From assembly GCA_000934455.1 (NCBI GenBank), contig KN884720.1, forward strand, positions 90,890-122,886: DNA of 31,997 nt, written 5' to 3'. A program made the translations under genes and the position numbers. Shown here piece after piece: positions 1-11,600 of this stretch; the stretch's first letter is position 1; each line of letters begins with the position of its first letter. The notes below the pieces were generated by a model. That model had not been told where the DNA came from and did no database searches. It worked only from the letters and a program-made list of their open reading frames with translations. This DNA is from Apostichopus parvimensis (lineage: Eukaryota; Echinodermata; Holothuroidea; Aspidochirotida; Stichopodidae).

Positions 1-1632
1 ACAACGTTACTCTTTATAAACATACCATTATAATTGGAAGATTTCAAAGGGGGTACCTCATTATTTTAAGTCACTGGATGAGATATATCCCTTAGATGAC
101 ATAATCACGTCCCTGCTACCTGCTACCAACCACACACGTTTTCATTTAACAATTTCCGTACCGGTTCTTACATTCTATGTTGTACCTCTCATATCAATTT
201 TGACGTCCCTAATTCAGAAGTACAACGTACTTAACGAATGAAGATATTAAAACATCTGTTGTGATTTTAATGCAATAAATCAATATTTCAGCCAATATTT
301 GCGTAGCAACCTGGAAAAATATACTAACATGCACACACCTGGTCTGTTACTATATAATCTGTTTGCAAAGGCAGTTTGGAGTAATAAAAATATATAGAAC
401 ATAGTATATATGTAAATACAGGGATGTTTTTCAGGAATATTTGAGGGCCAGGCAGATTTGTGCGGTGGTGTGATTCACGTCCTTGGGGAGGGGTCTAAGG
501 CTTGGGGGAGAGGAGGGGTCCTATTTTGAAAAACCCTCCCCTTTGGAAATTTTTGAAAAAAATATACTGATAGTTTCTGCTTTACGTAGCATAACATATG
601 TACTTATATATCAGTACCGTGTACAAGTTGTATAGGTGTTGAGTCATTGCAATAACGTTGCCTCGAATTGAGCTATATATAAGTATAGTTAATTACTACC
701 ATTGGTACCGGTAAACAGTGTTAAAGACAACGCTGATCGAAAGGGCAGACCCGACTAATTTTTTTTATCCATTTCGAAATCCACTCAAGCAAGTCAAGTC
801 AGTAAACCAAGAGAAATTTTTGGCATCGTTTTTGATTGATTAAATGAATACCATATATACATAAGCTCAATCGAGGTTCAATAGTTGAATGGTCATGCAT
901 GCATGGGTGGGAAGCTTTGAAATGACAAATTTTGCCGCGGACCCATTCGTCATCATGGACCCCCGAAGTTTTTTTTTACGGACCCCTGGGGATCCTAGAT
1001 GGACTTAGCCTATACTTATCACACTTTCAAAGCAGATCCAATCTAGCCTGATTTTGTAAGGTTAGAATTCGGGTCTGAAACTGTGCCTGTTAATAACAAT
1101 TGAGCATAATTAGAATCGAACTTTTCGGACAGGATGCTGCACAGGGTACATAAACTTGCATGTATATTGTGCTTGGCATATGAAACGAAGTGATTCATTC
1201 ACAAACAGGGATAGTTTTAAATTTTGAAGAAGCACACTGCGACTGGCACATACCAACGTCGTCATCACGTGGTCACAGTCCTGGTGTAAGAGAATCACAA
1301 GTGGACATGTTATTAGTTTTGCTTTGTGGCCTTATCGATTTTGAGCCTGTTTTTCCTTCAGTATGAATAACAGGTACTTAATTTCATTTGAGTTGAAAAG
1401 TTGAGCGGTCATGGTTAGGAAATAAATTTTGAAATGATATACGGTTTCGTTCCCCAGTATTTTGTGTTCGTATATTAGCCGTTCTTAATGACTTTAAATG
1501 ACCTTGCTGTGGTTGTACACGGTAACTAGTCCGTCCTGTTGAAGAGTTGAACGCACTGTTTTATAACGCTGGTTTTAAAGGAGCCTCAGCTGTACTAATT
1601 TTAACGTGTTATTAAACGCGAATCCCTGAACC
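1..1632. other. no gene seen
   Basis: AT-rich sequence without a recognisable coding exon. G-rich patches at 465-540 and ggaccccc/cggacccct stretches at 938-995 look like old transposon fragments but I see no matching ends. Confidence 0.5.
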
Positions 1633-1822
1633 AGAGGTCCCCCCCGCCCACACCCCCCATCCCCGACCTAATTTATGGACCTAACCTATAAACTAATTTT
1701 GCCTCGGAATGTACAGTTTACGTCATTTTTTTCTAAGGGAGTATTCCCAGCCCCCCTACATAGGAACTAACTTCAACGACCCTTCCCCGCCCGCCCTTTA
1801 CAAAATATTGGATCCGCCCATG
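1633..1822 (-). mobile_element. diverged dispersed repeat, copy 1
   Basis: Read on the minus strand it starts CATGGGCGGATCC (1822-1810), then contains cctatgtagggggg, a GGGAATACTCCC stretch, cattccgaggcaaaattag and ataggttaggtcc, ending in a G-rich tail. The same landmarks occur in the same order on the plus strand at 2927-3125. The first bases resemble hAT-type CAGTGGCGGA termini. No coding capacity seen. Confidence 0.65.
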
Positions 1823-2000
1823 TGAAAGCACCCCCTTCTACATTGCAGAATTTCTTGCGCTGATGTCACGAACTCTTATACTTGTATATATTACTTATTG
1901 AGCGTTACCTTTTGGGGGGTTGTTGAAAATAACAAAATATTAACAAACTGAATATTTACTACAAAAGGCCTGTGCAGGTAAATATATCAAATTTAGTGTC

Positions 2001-2036
2001 TTTGACGTTTCGATCCTAACGGGATCTGCTTCAGAG
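2001..2036 (-). ncRNA. degenerate hammerhead-ribozyme-like motif (Penelope-like element remnant)
   Basis: Minus strand reads CTGAAGCA, then stem GATCC, loop CGTTA, stem GGATC, then GAAAC and GTC. This is the hammerhead layout CUGANGA - stem II - GAAA - stem III, with a perfect 5-bp stem II. Known: Penelope-like retroelements carry small type I hammerheads in their terminal repeats. Odd: the invariant A after CUGANG is C here, and stem III (GTC aaa GAC) is followed by AC rather than GU. Cleavage is therefore unlikely; a retroelement fossil is the better reading. Confidence 0.45.
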
Positions 2037-2812
2037 AAGTAACTAACTTTCTTTATATTCTCTCAGAGGTCAAAGAATACAGAAAATGATATTGCTTGCC
2101 GTGACTGTTCGTTGACAATGCTTTCGAGGCGTGACGTATGTATCAATTCAGGGCCTTGCCTAGTTCGAAGATAAGAAACGTTTCTTGCGATATTTTTGTG
2201 GTAATTGTTTGATATGTTTATCGTATTCTAAAAGTCCGTATTCCAGCTTATTAAAATGCGTATATAGGCCTACGTTACGGTTGATGAGCAAAGATAGATA
2301 TTGTATAGTCCACCCGAATGTCATGATCTCGACTCCTTGTGGTGCATAACGTGGTTGCTATGGTGATGTCTGGAATATTTCAAATGTCAGTCGCAGTTGG
2401 TTCGAGGTAGTAAGTCATTGACACTTTTGCAACATTTCTTTTGCAAAATCAAACAGTCACATAAGCTGTACTAAGAGAGTATCATATTTGGTGCACTGAG
2501 AACCATCCAGGAATGTTGCCATAGTCGATAATTCGGTCAGGGGGGTCAAATGTCACATTAGGCTCGAATAAAGACACAAGACTGTAAATTGACAAAATAT
2601 CATATTGAATGTGTACATTACATAATACAAAATATTCAGCGATACAGTTGAATGGATAGGCCGATTAGGACACAACTCTTGTAGCGTGTTAAAGGTAAGT
2701 GTTTAACATGACACGGATGCCAACTCTTTCTGCAGGGGCGCAATAAACAAAATGGTACACGTATTGTATCCCTGCTATAACCACAGACAGTGGCTTGCGT
2801 GGGACTTCAAAG
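2037..2812. other. no gene seen
   Basis: No open frame with recognisable homology and no clear repeat. The palindromic octamer taggccta occurs at 2265-2272. Confidence 0.5.
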
Positions 2813-2870
2813 ATGGAGGGAGTGAGGGATGGAGGAGGGAGGAGGGAGGAGGGAGGAGGGAGGAGGGGGA
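2813..2870. repeat. (GGAGGGA)n G-rich microsatellite
   Basis: After an imperfect ggaggg/agtgaggg lead-in, the 7-bp unit ggaggga repeats about five times, ending in ggaggggga. Regular GGG runs with 4-nt spacers make it G-quadruplex-prone on the plus strand. Confidence 0.9.
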
Positions 2871-2926
2871 CAAAGCCAACATTCATCAAGACTGATTATG
2901 TCGGGGCTGAACTTTTATGGAAGAAC

Positions 2927-3125
2927 CAGAGGCGAAAGTAGGATTCATAAAGGATGGGGTGTGGCCCTAGGTCCTTGAAGGCGAATCCCATGTAGGGGGT
3001 GGGGATTCTCCCCATAAAAACAATTAAATTTAGTCAAATAGTGCATTCTGAGGCATAATTAGACTATACGTTAGGTCTGTCATTAGCTTTAAATGCAAGG
3101 TTGGGCTAATAAGTACTCTTAATTT
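2927..3125 (+). mobile_element. diverged dispersed repeat, copy 2
   Basis: It starts CAGAGGCGAAAGTAGG, then catgtagggggtgggg, ggattctcccca, gcattctgaggcataattag and tatacgttaggtc, collinear with the reverse complement of 1633-1822. A G-rich stretch to about 3160 may also belong. Divergence is high, so it is old. Read as a non-autonomous DNA transposon, probably hAT-type from its terminus; no target duplication found. Confidence 0.65.
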
Positions 3126-3160
3126 TTGTGTGGGGTTGAATAGGGGGTGCACACCTGTAG

Positions 3161-4590
3161 CAGTGGTCTCATCCTGCCCGGCTGCATGTTATAAATTCCT
3201 CAACTGAACCATTTCCCCCTCCCACTGCACCCCACACTTAATCCACTCCTTGAGCACACCACAGAGCCTATTGGCTTGTAAACTGACAGATATCCATGTT
3301 CATTCATTTATGTGAATGTTATGCCACAGCAGCTAACCAGTGTCTTGTTAAATGTTACGTTCTCATGTATACAACCCCATTTTCATCGGCCTAGTTTCAT
3401 CTGGGTTATCTGGTCAGTCTGCGGCAGCCATTTTGAACGACATGTCACGCGACATACGGAACCGTCGAAATACTATAGATGTCACAGAGACCTCAATTGT
3501 ATACTGGGTAGGCCTATTGCAAGTGGCATGTACATACACATAATGCGCAGTTCACATCAAGTAAATTCAGAACAGATAAATCTTCATTCGGGTTACTCAG
3601 TCTTTAGACACTCATCGAATCAGACGGTTTCCCCTTAACCGTTCTCCACGTTGCAAGCCGAAATATTTAATGAGCACATTATACGTCCTCGGTTGACATC
3701 TTATGGTTATGTATTGTCTTACTCTCATGAGCTTAAACAGATAAATGTAAATGTCATCGTAAGTTCACTGTCATCTGATAATCCGTTTGGCGTTCCATGT
3801 GATGTCTCACAAGAGATAATGATGTTCGAAACCAACCGAGTACTATGGGGCGAGACGCGTCAGCGGGTCGCGAAGAATGTTCGGTTGGTCTCAAGGCTTT
3901 ACCAGAAGTCCAACAATTTCTGTTTTCTTGTCGAAGGGAGTCGACTAGGTTTTATTAATTATCAATTCCGTAGTTTTAACTGGCTTGCATGCATTCTGAG
4001 GGTCCATTCTGAGGGAAGGGTGGGGGTGGGGTGTTTAGTTGGTCGTGACTAAGCCCTCATAGAATATCCTGAGACGTGAGCCTAAAGGTTTTCTGACTGC
4101 AGTTCAAAACTATTTGCTTATAAGGTTTAGAAAGTTGAATGATAGTTGAACATGCCGCCGTTATATTTTTCATATCACAAATGGTTTCATTTCTTTCGCA
4201 TCTCGTTTTGTCATTGTGTTTTTCCATCTTTGTATTTGTATTTGTTTCACTTTCTATTTTCAAGGCTGTCTTGTTTTTGTATGTTTTTGACATTAAGCTG
4301 ATACTACAAAAATATCGTACAAGTTCGTGCGATATGCTCAGACGTCATGTGCACGATACAAATTTGCCTGAAGTTAGATTCCACACATTATTTTCCTTAA
4401 CATCATTTCGCCTTCAGGACGGCGTCCCATGTTTTTAAAGCAGTTGGTTTCGTTTGTAGCTAACCCTTCCACCTTTATTGGGCATACTTGAACAGCAGCT
4501 ATATTGCTGATGTGTTACATTGAATGTACAGTATACGTGAGAAATAAAATCCTAAAACGTCCATTACTTTTCAACAGATACATCACCCCT
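3161..4590. other. no recognised gene; two unassigned open frames
   Basis: Plus-strand open frames at 3312-3638 (108 codons) and 3651-4052 (133 codons, TTG at the left edge) are the longest here. Neither shows a recognisable domain, a splice-site context or coding-like composition, and they most likely arose by chance. Confidence 0.4.
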
Positions 4591-4859
4591 TAGCATCTAG
4601 GTTTCCAACCTTAAACCATCCAAGGAACCCGAAGGACAACGGAGACTTGTTGTTGGACCCCGGGCATACCGTATGGGGTATCACAGGTGACCCCATCCAT
4701 GGTTGGTGCTTAGGTCAGGAAAATATGCCAGAGGTGGCACTTTCAGACTTGTTTTGACTATCGTGTTAGCGTATATAAGTCAGTGAAATATTAGCAGACC
4801 CGTTCGGCATTAAACGAATCTCAAGTTTCTTCGGAACTCTTCGCTCTCTCAGACCGTCT

Positions 4860-4942
4860 AACCCCTCCCCATCCCCCACCCCTTGCCTTTAAAATATCTC
4901 CGAATTCCTAGGGGTCCGAGGACTCCAGGTTGAGAAAGACTG
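4860..4942 (-). mobile_element. hAT-type transposon terminus
   Basis: Minus strand from 4942 reads CAGTCTTTCTCAACCTGGAG, followed by TCCTCGGACCCCTAGG. This resembles the terminal consensus of Charlie-type hAT elements (CAGTG-TTCTCAACCTGGGG with GG-TCC repeats). A possible decayed partner end (aggtttccaacctt near 4599) would make an element of about 345 bp, but I find no convincing 8-bp target duplication. Confidence 0.5.
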
Positions 4943-5516
4943 CTCTTTGGGATACACACAGATATTTTAAATGACATAGTATAAGAAAGTATATTTCAAT
5001 TGACAAAGCATGCGTCTGATATGAGAAAGGCCTCTTAGGTGAACCATATTGTGATCCTGAAATGTCTTCCATCCATAAACTCTATTAACAAACATTAGTA
5101 CATTGCCTATACAAGTATTACACACATTAAAAACAAAGCATAGGGTGGGGGGAACCAAAATTTCCGACAATTTTCCTGTTGTATTGGAAAATCAGACTGG
5201 AGCCAGACAGTTGGCAATGAACTATATTTTAGTGTAGGATTTTCGTACAGAACAATCGCAAACTTTATAACAATAAGTGACGTAAAGAGAAAACTGCTTT
5301 AAGTACTTAAGACTTGTTATGTGAAGCATTTAATGACAGACATATATCTCTGTCACATGTCACGATGTGTTCTCATCTCTAGACAAACGAAATATATAAA
5401 AAATAAAAAAAGTAAAGAAGAAGAAAATAATATGATATTATAAAAGAAACATTGCGGGAGCATGGTAAGTCATCACGGTTGCCTGGAGCACACCGCGATG
5501 GAAGGAATGTGTCGCG

Positions 5517-5568
5517 TATATATAGCCATAATTAAACCGCAAGGAATTATCACATTGTCACTTCTCAG
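5517..5568 (+). promoter_or_regulatory. candidate RNA polymerase II core promoter with short first exon
   Basis: TATATATAG at 5517-5525 is followed 28-35 nt later by TCACATT at 5550-5556, a match to the YYANWYY initiator with A at 5552. Downstream, cttctcag|gtaaaact at 5561-5576 could be a splice donor. If real, the first exon would be very short. The first downstream acceptor-plus-ATG is at 6745. All parts are short motifs that also occur by chance. Confidence 0.25.
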
Positions 5569-5800
5569 GTAAAACTAGTATTAGGCTTTGATCTTTTCAA
5601 AAGATCTAGTGAATGGGATATGTTCTTAACACCCTTTCAAAAAGACTACTTTCGTTAGGTATAAGGTTCCCCAGAGTATCAATCGAGAGGCCATAAAGTC
5701 AAATTCTAATACAGACACTTTTCGCGCTTAGAAAAAAAAAAACTTTCATTTTAATTATCGTCTGCGCCTTTATGACACGTCATCAAACATTGATGCGCGT

Positions 5801-5829
5801 CACATCACCCGTTGCTGTCATGTGATGTG
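5801..5829. repeat. 8-bp perfect hairpin
   Basis: cacatcac (5801-5808) and gtgatgtg (5822-5829) are exact reverse complements around a 13-nt loop, next to a CRE-like tgacacgtca at 5773-5782. Possible regulatory site; no gene attached. Confidence 0.3.
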
Positions 5830-6132
5830 TGGGCGAGAAGTTGCTGTTAGGATTACACCCAAGAGTCTATGGCTATAAACCTGGATTAGAAGTTATTTCA
5901 TGTTCGACATGTTTGCTTACGATTCAAGGAGGGTGCAACTTAAAAGTATAAAATGTATTACATTACTCCTTCACGTACGGTTGTCAAGGTGTTTAATCTT
6001 TGGATAATACTCCTTGTTATTAAAGTCATTTGCTAGAGACGATATCTATGCGTCTTTTTAGTTAATATTTTGGTGGAACTGATACTTTCACAATTACCGA
6101 TACACAAATGGACATACATACAATTCCCTCGG

Positions 6133-6385
6133 TTTTTTTATTATTATAATATTTTTTTTTATACGATACACGTGTTGGAATTCTTTTTAAGGAGGAGACC
6201 ATGTAGTTGATAAATGTAAGGCAGATGAAAGCAACCAGTTTACAAACTAAGTCACAAAATGGACGTGATCTCTTGAAAAGATGCGGAGTATTGTGTACAG
6301 TGAAAAACTTCCAGCCTCCACCGGGATTCGAACCCGGGCCTCCCGCTTTATATGCGGACACCCTAACCACTAGGATATGAACGCT
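6133..6385 (-). mobile_element. tRNA-derived SINE
   Basis: On the minus strand a tRNA-like head with A and B boxes (6385-6314) is followed by an unrelated body starting ctggaagtttttcactg and ending in an A-rich tail with ataataataaaaaaa (6160-6133). Head, body and tail in this order define a tRNA-type SINE transcribed by Pol III and mobilised by a partner LINE. Clear target duplications were not found. The 132-codon open frame across it is incidental. Confidence 0.75.
6314..6385 (-). tRNA. tRNA-like head of the SINE (pseudo-tRNA)
   Basis: T arm ccggg-ttcgaat-cccgg is perfect; B box GGTTCGAATCC at 6334-6324; A box tagtggttaggg; D stem atcc/gggt; anticodon stem tccgc/gcggg with loop atataaa, giving nominal anticodon ATA. 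The acceptor strands agcgttc and tggaggc pair at only about three of seven positions, so this is not a working tRNA. Confidence 0.55.
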
Positions 6386-6745
6386 ATATGTCCAGAGGTT
6401 CGAAACCGGTAAGGAATGTCGTAATTCCACATGTAGGCGTTTGTCACCTGTATCGAACAATACTATAGTTCTGTTTTGGTGACATATTGCCTTACTCTAG
6501 AAGTCAAACATGATGCTAACCAACTCGAAATCATTTGTGATTCCTAAAGTCGTTTAATAGAGTATCACGTAATTTCTTAAACAAAACAAAAATCCAATAA
6601 GCTTAAAATACAGCATTGAACCGAGTCATTTATTCTTAAAGGAATTTTATTTCATTACCAGCAAATAATAAAAGGTAAGAAATATTAGCCGATTTTTAAT
6701 GTCTATTTAATTGCTACCATCCTATCGTATTATTTCTTGTTCCAG

Positions 6746-6814
6746 ATGGCGATGGTTCCAACTTTGTATGGATATGTACCTGCGCATGGTTACGATTACA
6801 AATTCATGCATTAA
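6746..6814 (+). CDS. 22-codon small open frame directly after a splice-acceptor-like site
   Basis: A pyrimidine-rich run ending ttatttcttgttccag abuts ATG at 6746. The frame reads MAMVPTLYGYVPAHGY then DYKFMH and TAA. Product not recognised. If the promoter-like site at 5517 and donor at 5569 are used, this would be the second exon of a tiny gene. The start context (A of ATG preceded by cag, G at +4) is only fair. Probably chance. Confidence 0.15.
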   Translation: MAMVPTLYGYVPAHGYDYKFMH

Positions 6815-8563
6815 CGTCAAAATGAAATTAAAACAAATTATTCCTGAAAATTATGGGTTTTTTTAAATGGCAATATACCCGTATATCCTTCTTCATTTTA
6901 TTCGATATAGCGTGGTCTAGTCTAGTCTATATATATGTGTGCGTGTGTGTGTTTGGTGTAATGGGAACAACAACAGTTAGTTTACCGACGTTGAAGTCGA
7001 TGTTGAATTCTCTTGCAACGCCAAGAACCCTTAACCTTTAGACCGCGGCGTATAAGAGGTGTTTTGTCCAGTATTATTTTGACATAATTCACCAATCAAA
7101 AACGGTTCCTAAACACCTGTCATGTTCTAAATTTGCTGTTATTAACTCTACCAAGCACAGTCAGATAAAAGGCTTTAGTTTACATTGACCAAGGGTGAAC
7201 TATATAGTAGCTTTCTGTTGAAATTAAGAAGCAATGAAATTAATATGTCAATTGCGTCAGTATGCCAGGGTTACCAAAACTCGAAAATTAATATTTCAAT
7301 TGATTTGTTATTGGCTCTATCATGCAGATACCAATGGGGAGGAAAAACTGGTTATATCCGTCCTGTGTGAGATAATTCGAGAGGTCAAGATTTCAAATAC
7401 TAATGGACTCGTCTCCGGTTACTCAAATGGCTTAACGCAAGTGTAGCTATCATTATAATTATGATATATGTGACCAGTTTCTCACTGACGTTTACAACAT
7501 TGCGCAATACTTCATAAATGTAATCTCTCGTAAAATTGTAATTTCAGTTGTTTGTTCTCTTCATCACTAAATAACAAGGGCAAATTTTGTCCAGCGTTCA
7601 GGGACGGCAAGGCTATGACAGGTGCCCCACACCCCCAACCAACCCCACACCCACCCCCACCCCTTCCCCAGTTTTGTGCAAATCAGAAGTACCCCTTTTC
7701 GTTAATCTGAATCGCCCAATTAGTAAACCATCCCCAAGTTTTCAAACATAACAATCTGTATTTTTTATGTCATAATGCTTCAAAGCACTCGTACCTCTAG
7801 TATGTGCAGTATGAATATCATGTTTGTATTAGAAAAAGTTTGTGTTCATACCTGACAGTACGATTGCTTTTGAAGCAGGATAAGAGAGGACTTTTTTTCA
7901 GTGATAATTTTGGTATCTTTTATCACTTGGCTCCCGGGTACCTCTTCCGAGAATTCCCGTATCAGCCTCTGCTTATGCACGATTTATGTGTGTGAATCCG
8001 AAGAGAGGTGAAATATTTTTTAATGAGACGTGACAACCTGCGTTTCCCAATACTTTATAGACTACACTACGAATAACAACTTTCTGCCAGGACAAGGTTT
8101 GGGGCGACGATGAAATTATATCTTGTCTGCGGTATAACAGTTCCATATTCGTGTTCCCATTCCAAACAAATTGACTTTTCAATGTCAACAACATTTCCCC
8201 CAAATATGCTAACATGTCAGATTATGGTCACCCATGCTGAATTTCCAACAAGCATTTTACCGTGCCACTAAAAGTAGTTCTCCACACCGAGATATTTAGT
8301 TGTCTAATTTAATAACTTTCAATGGCTGGAGGGATATACGAGGCATCAGATCCTCTAGTACAGTACTTTTGAAAACTTCCAGAAGTTACTTAACGTTGAT
8401 ATTTTGGGCCAATACTGAAGATTTTTAATATAACGGTTTAGAGTTCATTTAAAAAAATAGCGGTACATTTGGTTTGTTTAGATGTTTTCCCCCATTGACG
8501 CGGTTTCTTATTACGTAGGTGGTGGTTCTATATTGATAACCTAACCTTTCTTTATTCTAACAG
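6815..8563. other. no gene seen
   Basis: AT-rich, with a C-rich patch at 7626-7675 and a palindromic tatcattataattatgata at 7448-7466. Open frames up to 80 codons lack recognisable features. Confidence 0.5.
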
Positions 8564-8623
8564 AGATTACAATACACGTATTAATACTAATTGCTATTCA
8601 TATTGTCGGAGCCCACAGAGAAG
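8564..8623 (+). CDS. candidate internal exon encoding a signal-peptide-like stretch
   Basis: tttctttattctaacag precedes and gtaaacag follows a 60-nt block. One frame reads ITIHVLILIAIHIVGAHRE, a hydrophobic run followed by small and polar residues, as at the end of a signal peptide. No initiating ATG or partner exon is identified within reach. The other open frame is unremarkable. Could equally be chance splice motifs. Confidence 0.15.
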
Positions 8624-11600
8624 GTAAACAGTATCTTCTTTAACACTTAACTGTAAATACTTTTTATTCTCATCGAGTTTATTTAACCCGAACTAACACC
8701 GTCTTCAGCACTATGCTAGCCTTTTGTCGGCTTTTCCAGACCACCTTATAATGGACTAGGGGGCACTTTTATTAAGTGTACAACCAATCAACTGTGAAAA
8801 AGGTAAAGTTCTAGAAACAATGTGTCACTTTAAAGTTAGTTACCAAGGGTATCCTTTATCATAAAATGTCGAAATCAATTATCCAGAGAATGTATGACTG
8901 ACAAATACTATTTGAACTATTTAGAGTGCGCGCTTTTCATTACATTCCCAACAAGAGCCACCTGCCGTTTGTTTTTCTGTGTAAAATAAAACTTCGACAC
9001 TTTACCACAATTTTTTAATAATGGATATTGTTTATATTTAATACAACGACTTCACACTGGTAGCGCACCAAAGAGGCGCTAAACCATACCCTCGGATATG
9101 TCACCATCTTACAAAGCATTCTGAGCAACCACGCGGTGAATCGAGGTTAACCAGAAGACAAATATTGCCCTCCAGACGCGATGGTTGGATATGGACGGCG
9201 ACCTCGGACGGTAACGCGGGGAAGCATTTTCTCACAAAGATAGGATTCGCATAACAGGCTACGAAGCCAAACTTGTTAACCCCTCCTTTATGTTAGTAAA
9301 CGAAGGAGTGTCTTATATAATATCAGTAATGTGCATTATCGCGAAACTGGTACAGTCATGCACTATTGCATCAGAATCATTTGTAAAGTGAGTAACTGAT
9401 TTCATGATGGCTTATTCAGGTTGGGAAGCAATCAACGACGAAACCTGTTTACAAATAAAGAGTAAACAAAGTAAAATGGGTCAAGGAACACGACAATAAT
9501 CAGCTAATTGTTTTGGAACACTCACGCACGTCATTCGTTTTATATTGGACCAGTGTCCCCCCCCCCCCAATATCCTCCCCCTTCCTTTCTTTCTTTGTCT
9601 GTTTTAAGTTTTAAAACACCGAAAAGTGTTTGATTTGGTATCCTACAAACTTGCAGGATTGTATTTTTTCTGATTCGGTAACCACAACAGCAACTCTGCC
9701 TGCTGCCTGCCACAACTTTAGGTATTTCATGTACGACTATGACTGGTTTATTTCATCACCAGCTTCAACAATCACAGGTGCGCAATGGGGGAAAAGAGTG
9801 GGCTAAAATTGGTTATGACTCACAGACCAAACCATACACTGGCTGGATGAGTTTTATCCTAAATCAAAAAACATAAACAAAACGAAGAGATATACAAAAC
9901 GAAAGTTTGGGAAAACCCCGCTACAATTTCTGCGGTCAGTTACGATACCTTTCTTACCGAAAGCATCGCATCAGGTCTTGTGGGAGACCAAAAAACCCTC
10001 AACTCAAATGTTTTTGTTTAGGATTCGCCAACTTGCCCCCCAGCGACGGATTTAGATTTAGATTTCGTTTCTTTTCCTTTCTTCCTTTCTCTTTTTCAAG
10101 TTCAACTGGAAACATGACAATGAGCTAACGAATTGTGCAATGGATCCTGTTCTTTTACAAATTTTCTGAACAAAGCTCTCGTTCGAAAACTAGAGAAATC
10201 GGATCATTTCAAGTTCAAGAGGTCAGCATGTTAAATTGGACATTTGAGAAGATGAAAATCGCGATGATCCTACCGGCTATATAGTGAGACAAATAGAGAA
10301 AAAGAGGGTTGTATGTCACGTGACTCATAGACATATATAGAATATCTACAAATGAAGAACGACGTGTATAGATATCAAATGATATCAAAGAAAACTAACA
10401 AGACGAAAAAAAATCAAAACGTAGGATCTTTATAAGGCGGAGCCATGTTTGAATTTGTATCGATTGGTTTAGCCTTCCACGGCTAGACGATTGTATACAG
10501 TTCATGATACTATTTTCAGAAACACCAGCCTAATTGAAGCCCACATGTCGACTTGTTGTTTGTTTAATTTCGCTTTTTGCAATATACATACCTCGATCAA
10601 GAAACATCAACGCAATTAAGGTAGACAGTGTGACGGTACGAGTGGTGACATTTGCCTTTGGATTTGAAGCAGCACAGGGACTATTTATTTGAATACACTT
10701 ATCGTTGCGCACAAAAAACGTTATTTCTTTTTTTAAGTTACCAACAACCACCACCTGTGCGTCGGCAGCACTACTGTATAAGATCAACTCATAGGCTGTG
10801 AAACGGTTTCTATTGACCTTTTACATGGCAACTGGATCATACCTCGGGACATCGAATAACCCCCCCCCCCCCCCCAACTCTCAATAGTTTACACAGCATT
10901 GAACAGACATTCAACGAACATTCAAACATTTGACATTTGATATCCAATTTCATATTTCATGTTCGACTAAAGTATCAACGGTTGATCTTGTATCTGGCGT
11001 GGGTAGAGTATATATGAGATACCTGGCAAATTTTTGTGTCAAATCAACAAGAATTTCAAGCACAAGCTCCCAACCTTTCCAAAAGTCAAGGAACCATCTT
11101 GCCATTGGCTATATACGTACAGTTGACTTTCTCATGAGAAAATCAACTTTAGCTGGGGCTACAATAAGTCTAATATCAAACGGACTACTGTCTTGACAAA
11201 GAGTAGACTTTGCGACCGGTCAGTAGGTTAAAAATTTAGTTCGCTTTGGGACATCTTTTATTTTGAATTTTGATCTCTTTATTTTTTCCATTCTAAAGGT
11301 TATCGAACTTCTGGTTTACCAAAGTTGCGGTGTTGATTTATACACACGCAGTGAATGTAACAGACTTTGTGTGTAATGCGACCTAACTTAGGAGCGTGCG
11401 TCTTCTTCCACGGTCATTGTAAATCATTGAGACCCACATGCATGATTGGTGAAAATAAACTATTTGGCAAAGATAACGAGGTCATGTTTATCTATGTTTT
11501 ACTATATCTTTGTTATGGAATTATTTAGTCGCGGTATTATTTAATATCGGCTTAAGATTTGTCGTGTTTTGACAATTTGACAGAATCAGTTGAAGTTACG

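Noticed and set aside
3312-4052. Two neighbouring plus-strand open frames of 108 and 133 codons
   Set aside because: No domain, splice context or initiation support; the second begins at TTG. Kept only as an unassigned note.
6314-6385. Functional tRNA gene
   Set aside because: Acceptor arms do not pair and the sequence continues into a SINE body and A-rich tail.
6062-6460. 132-codon minus-strand open frame
   Set aside because: It runs straight through the SINE including the tRNA-like head, so it is incidental.
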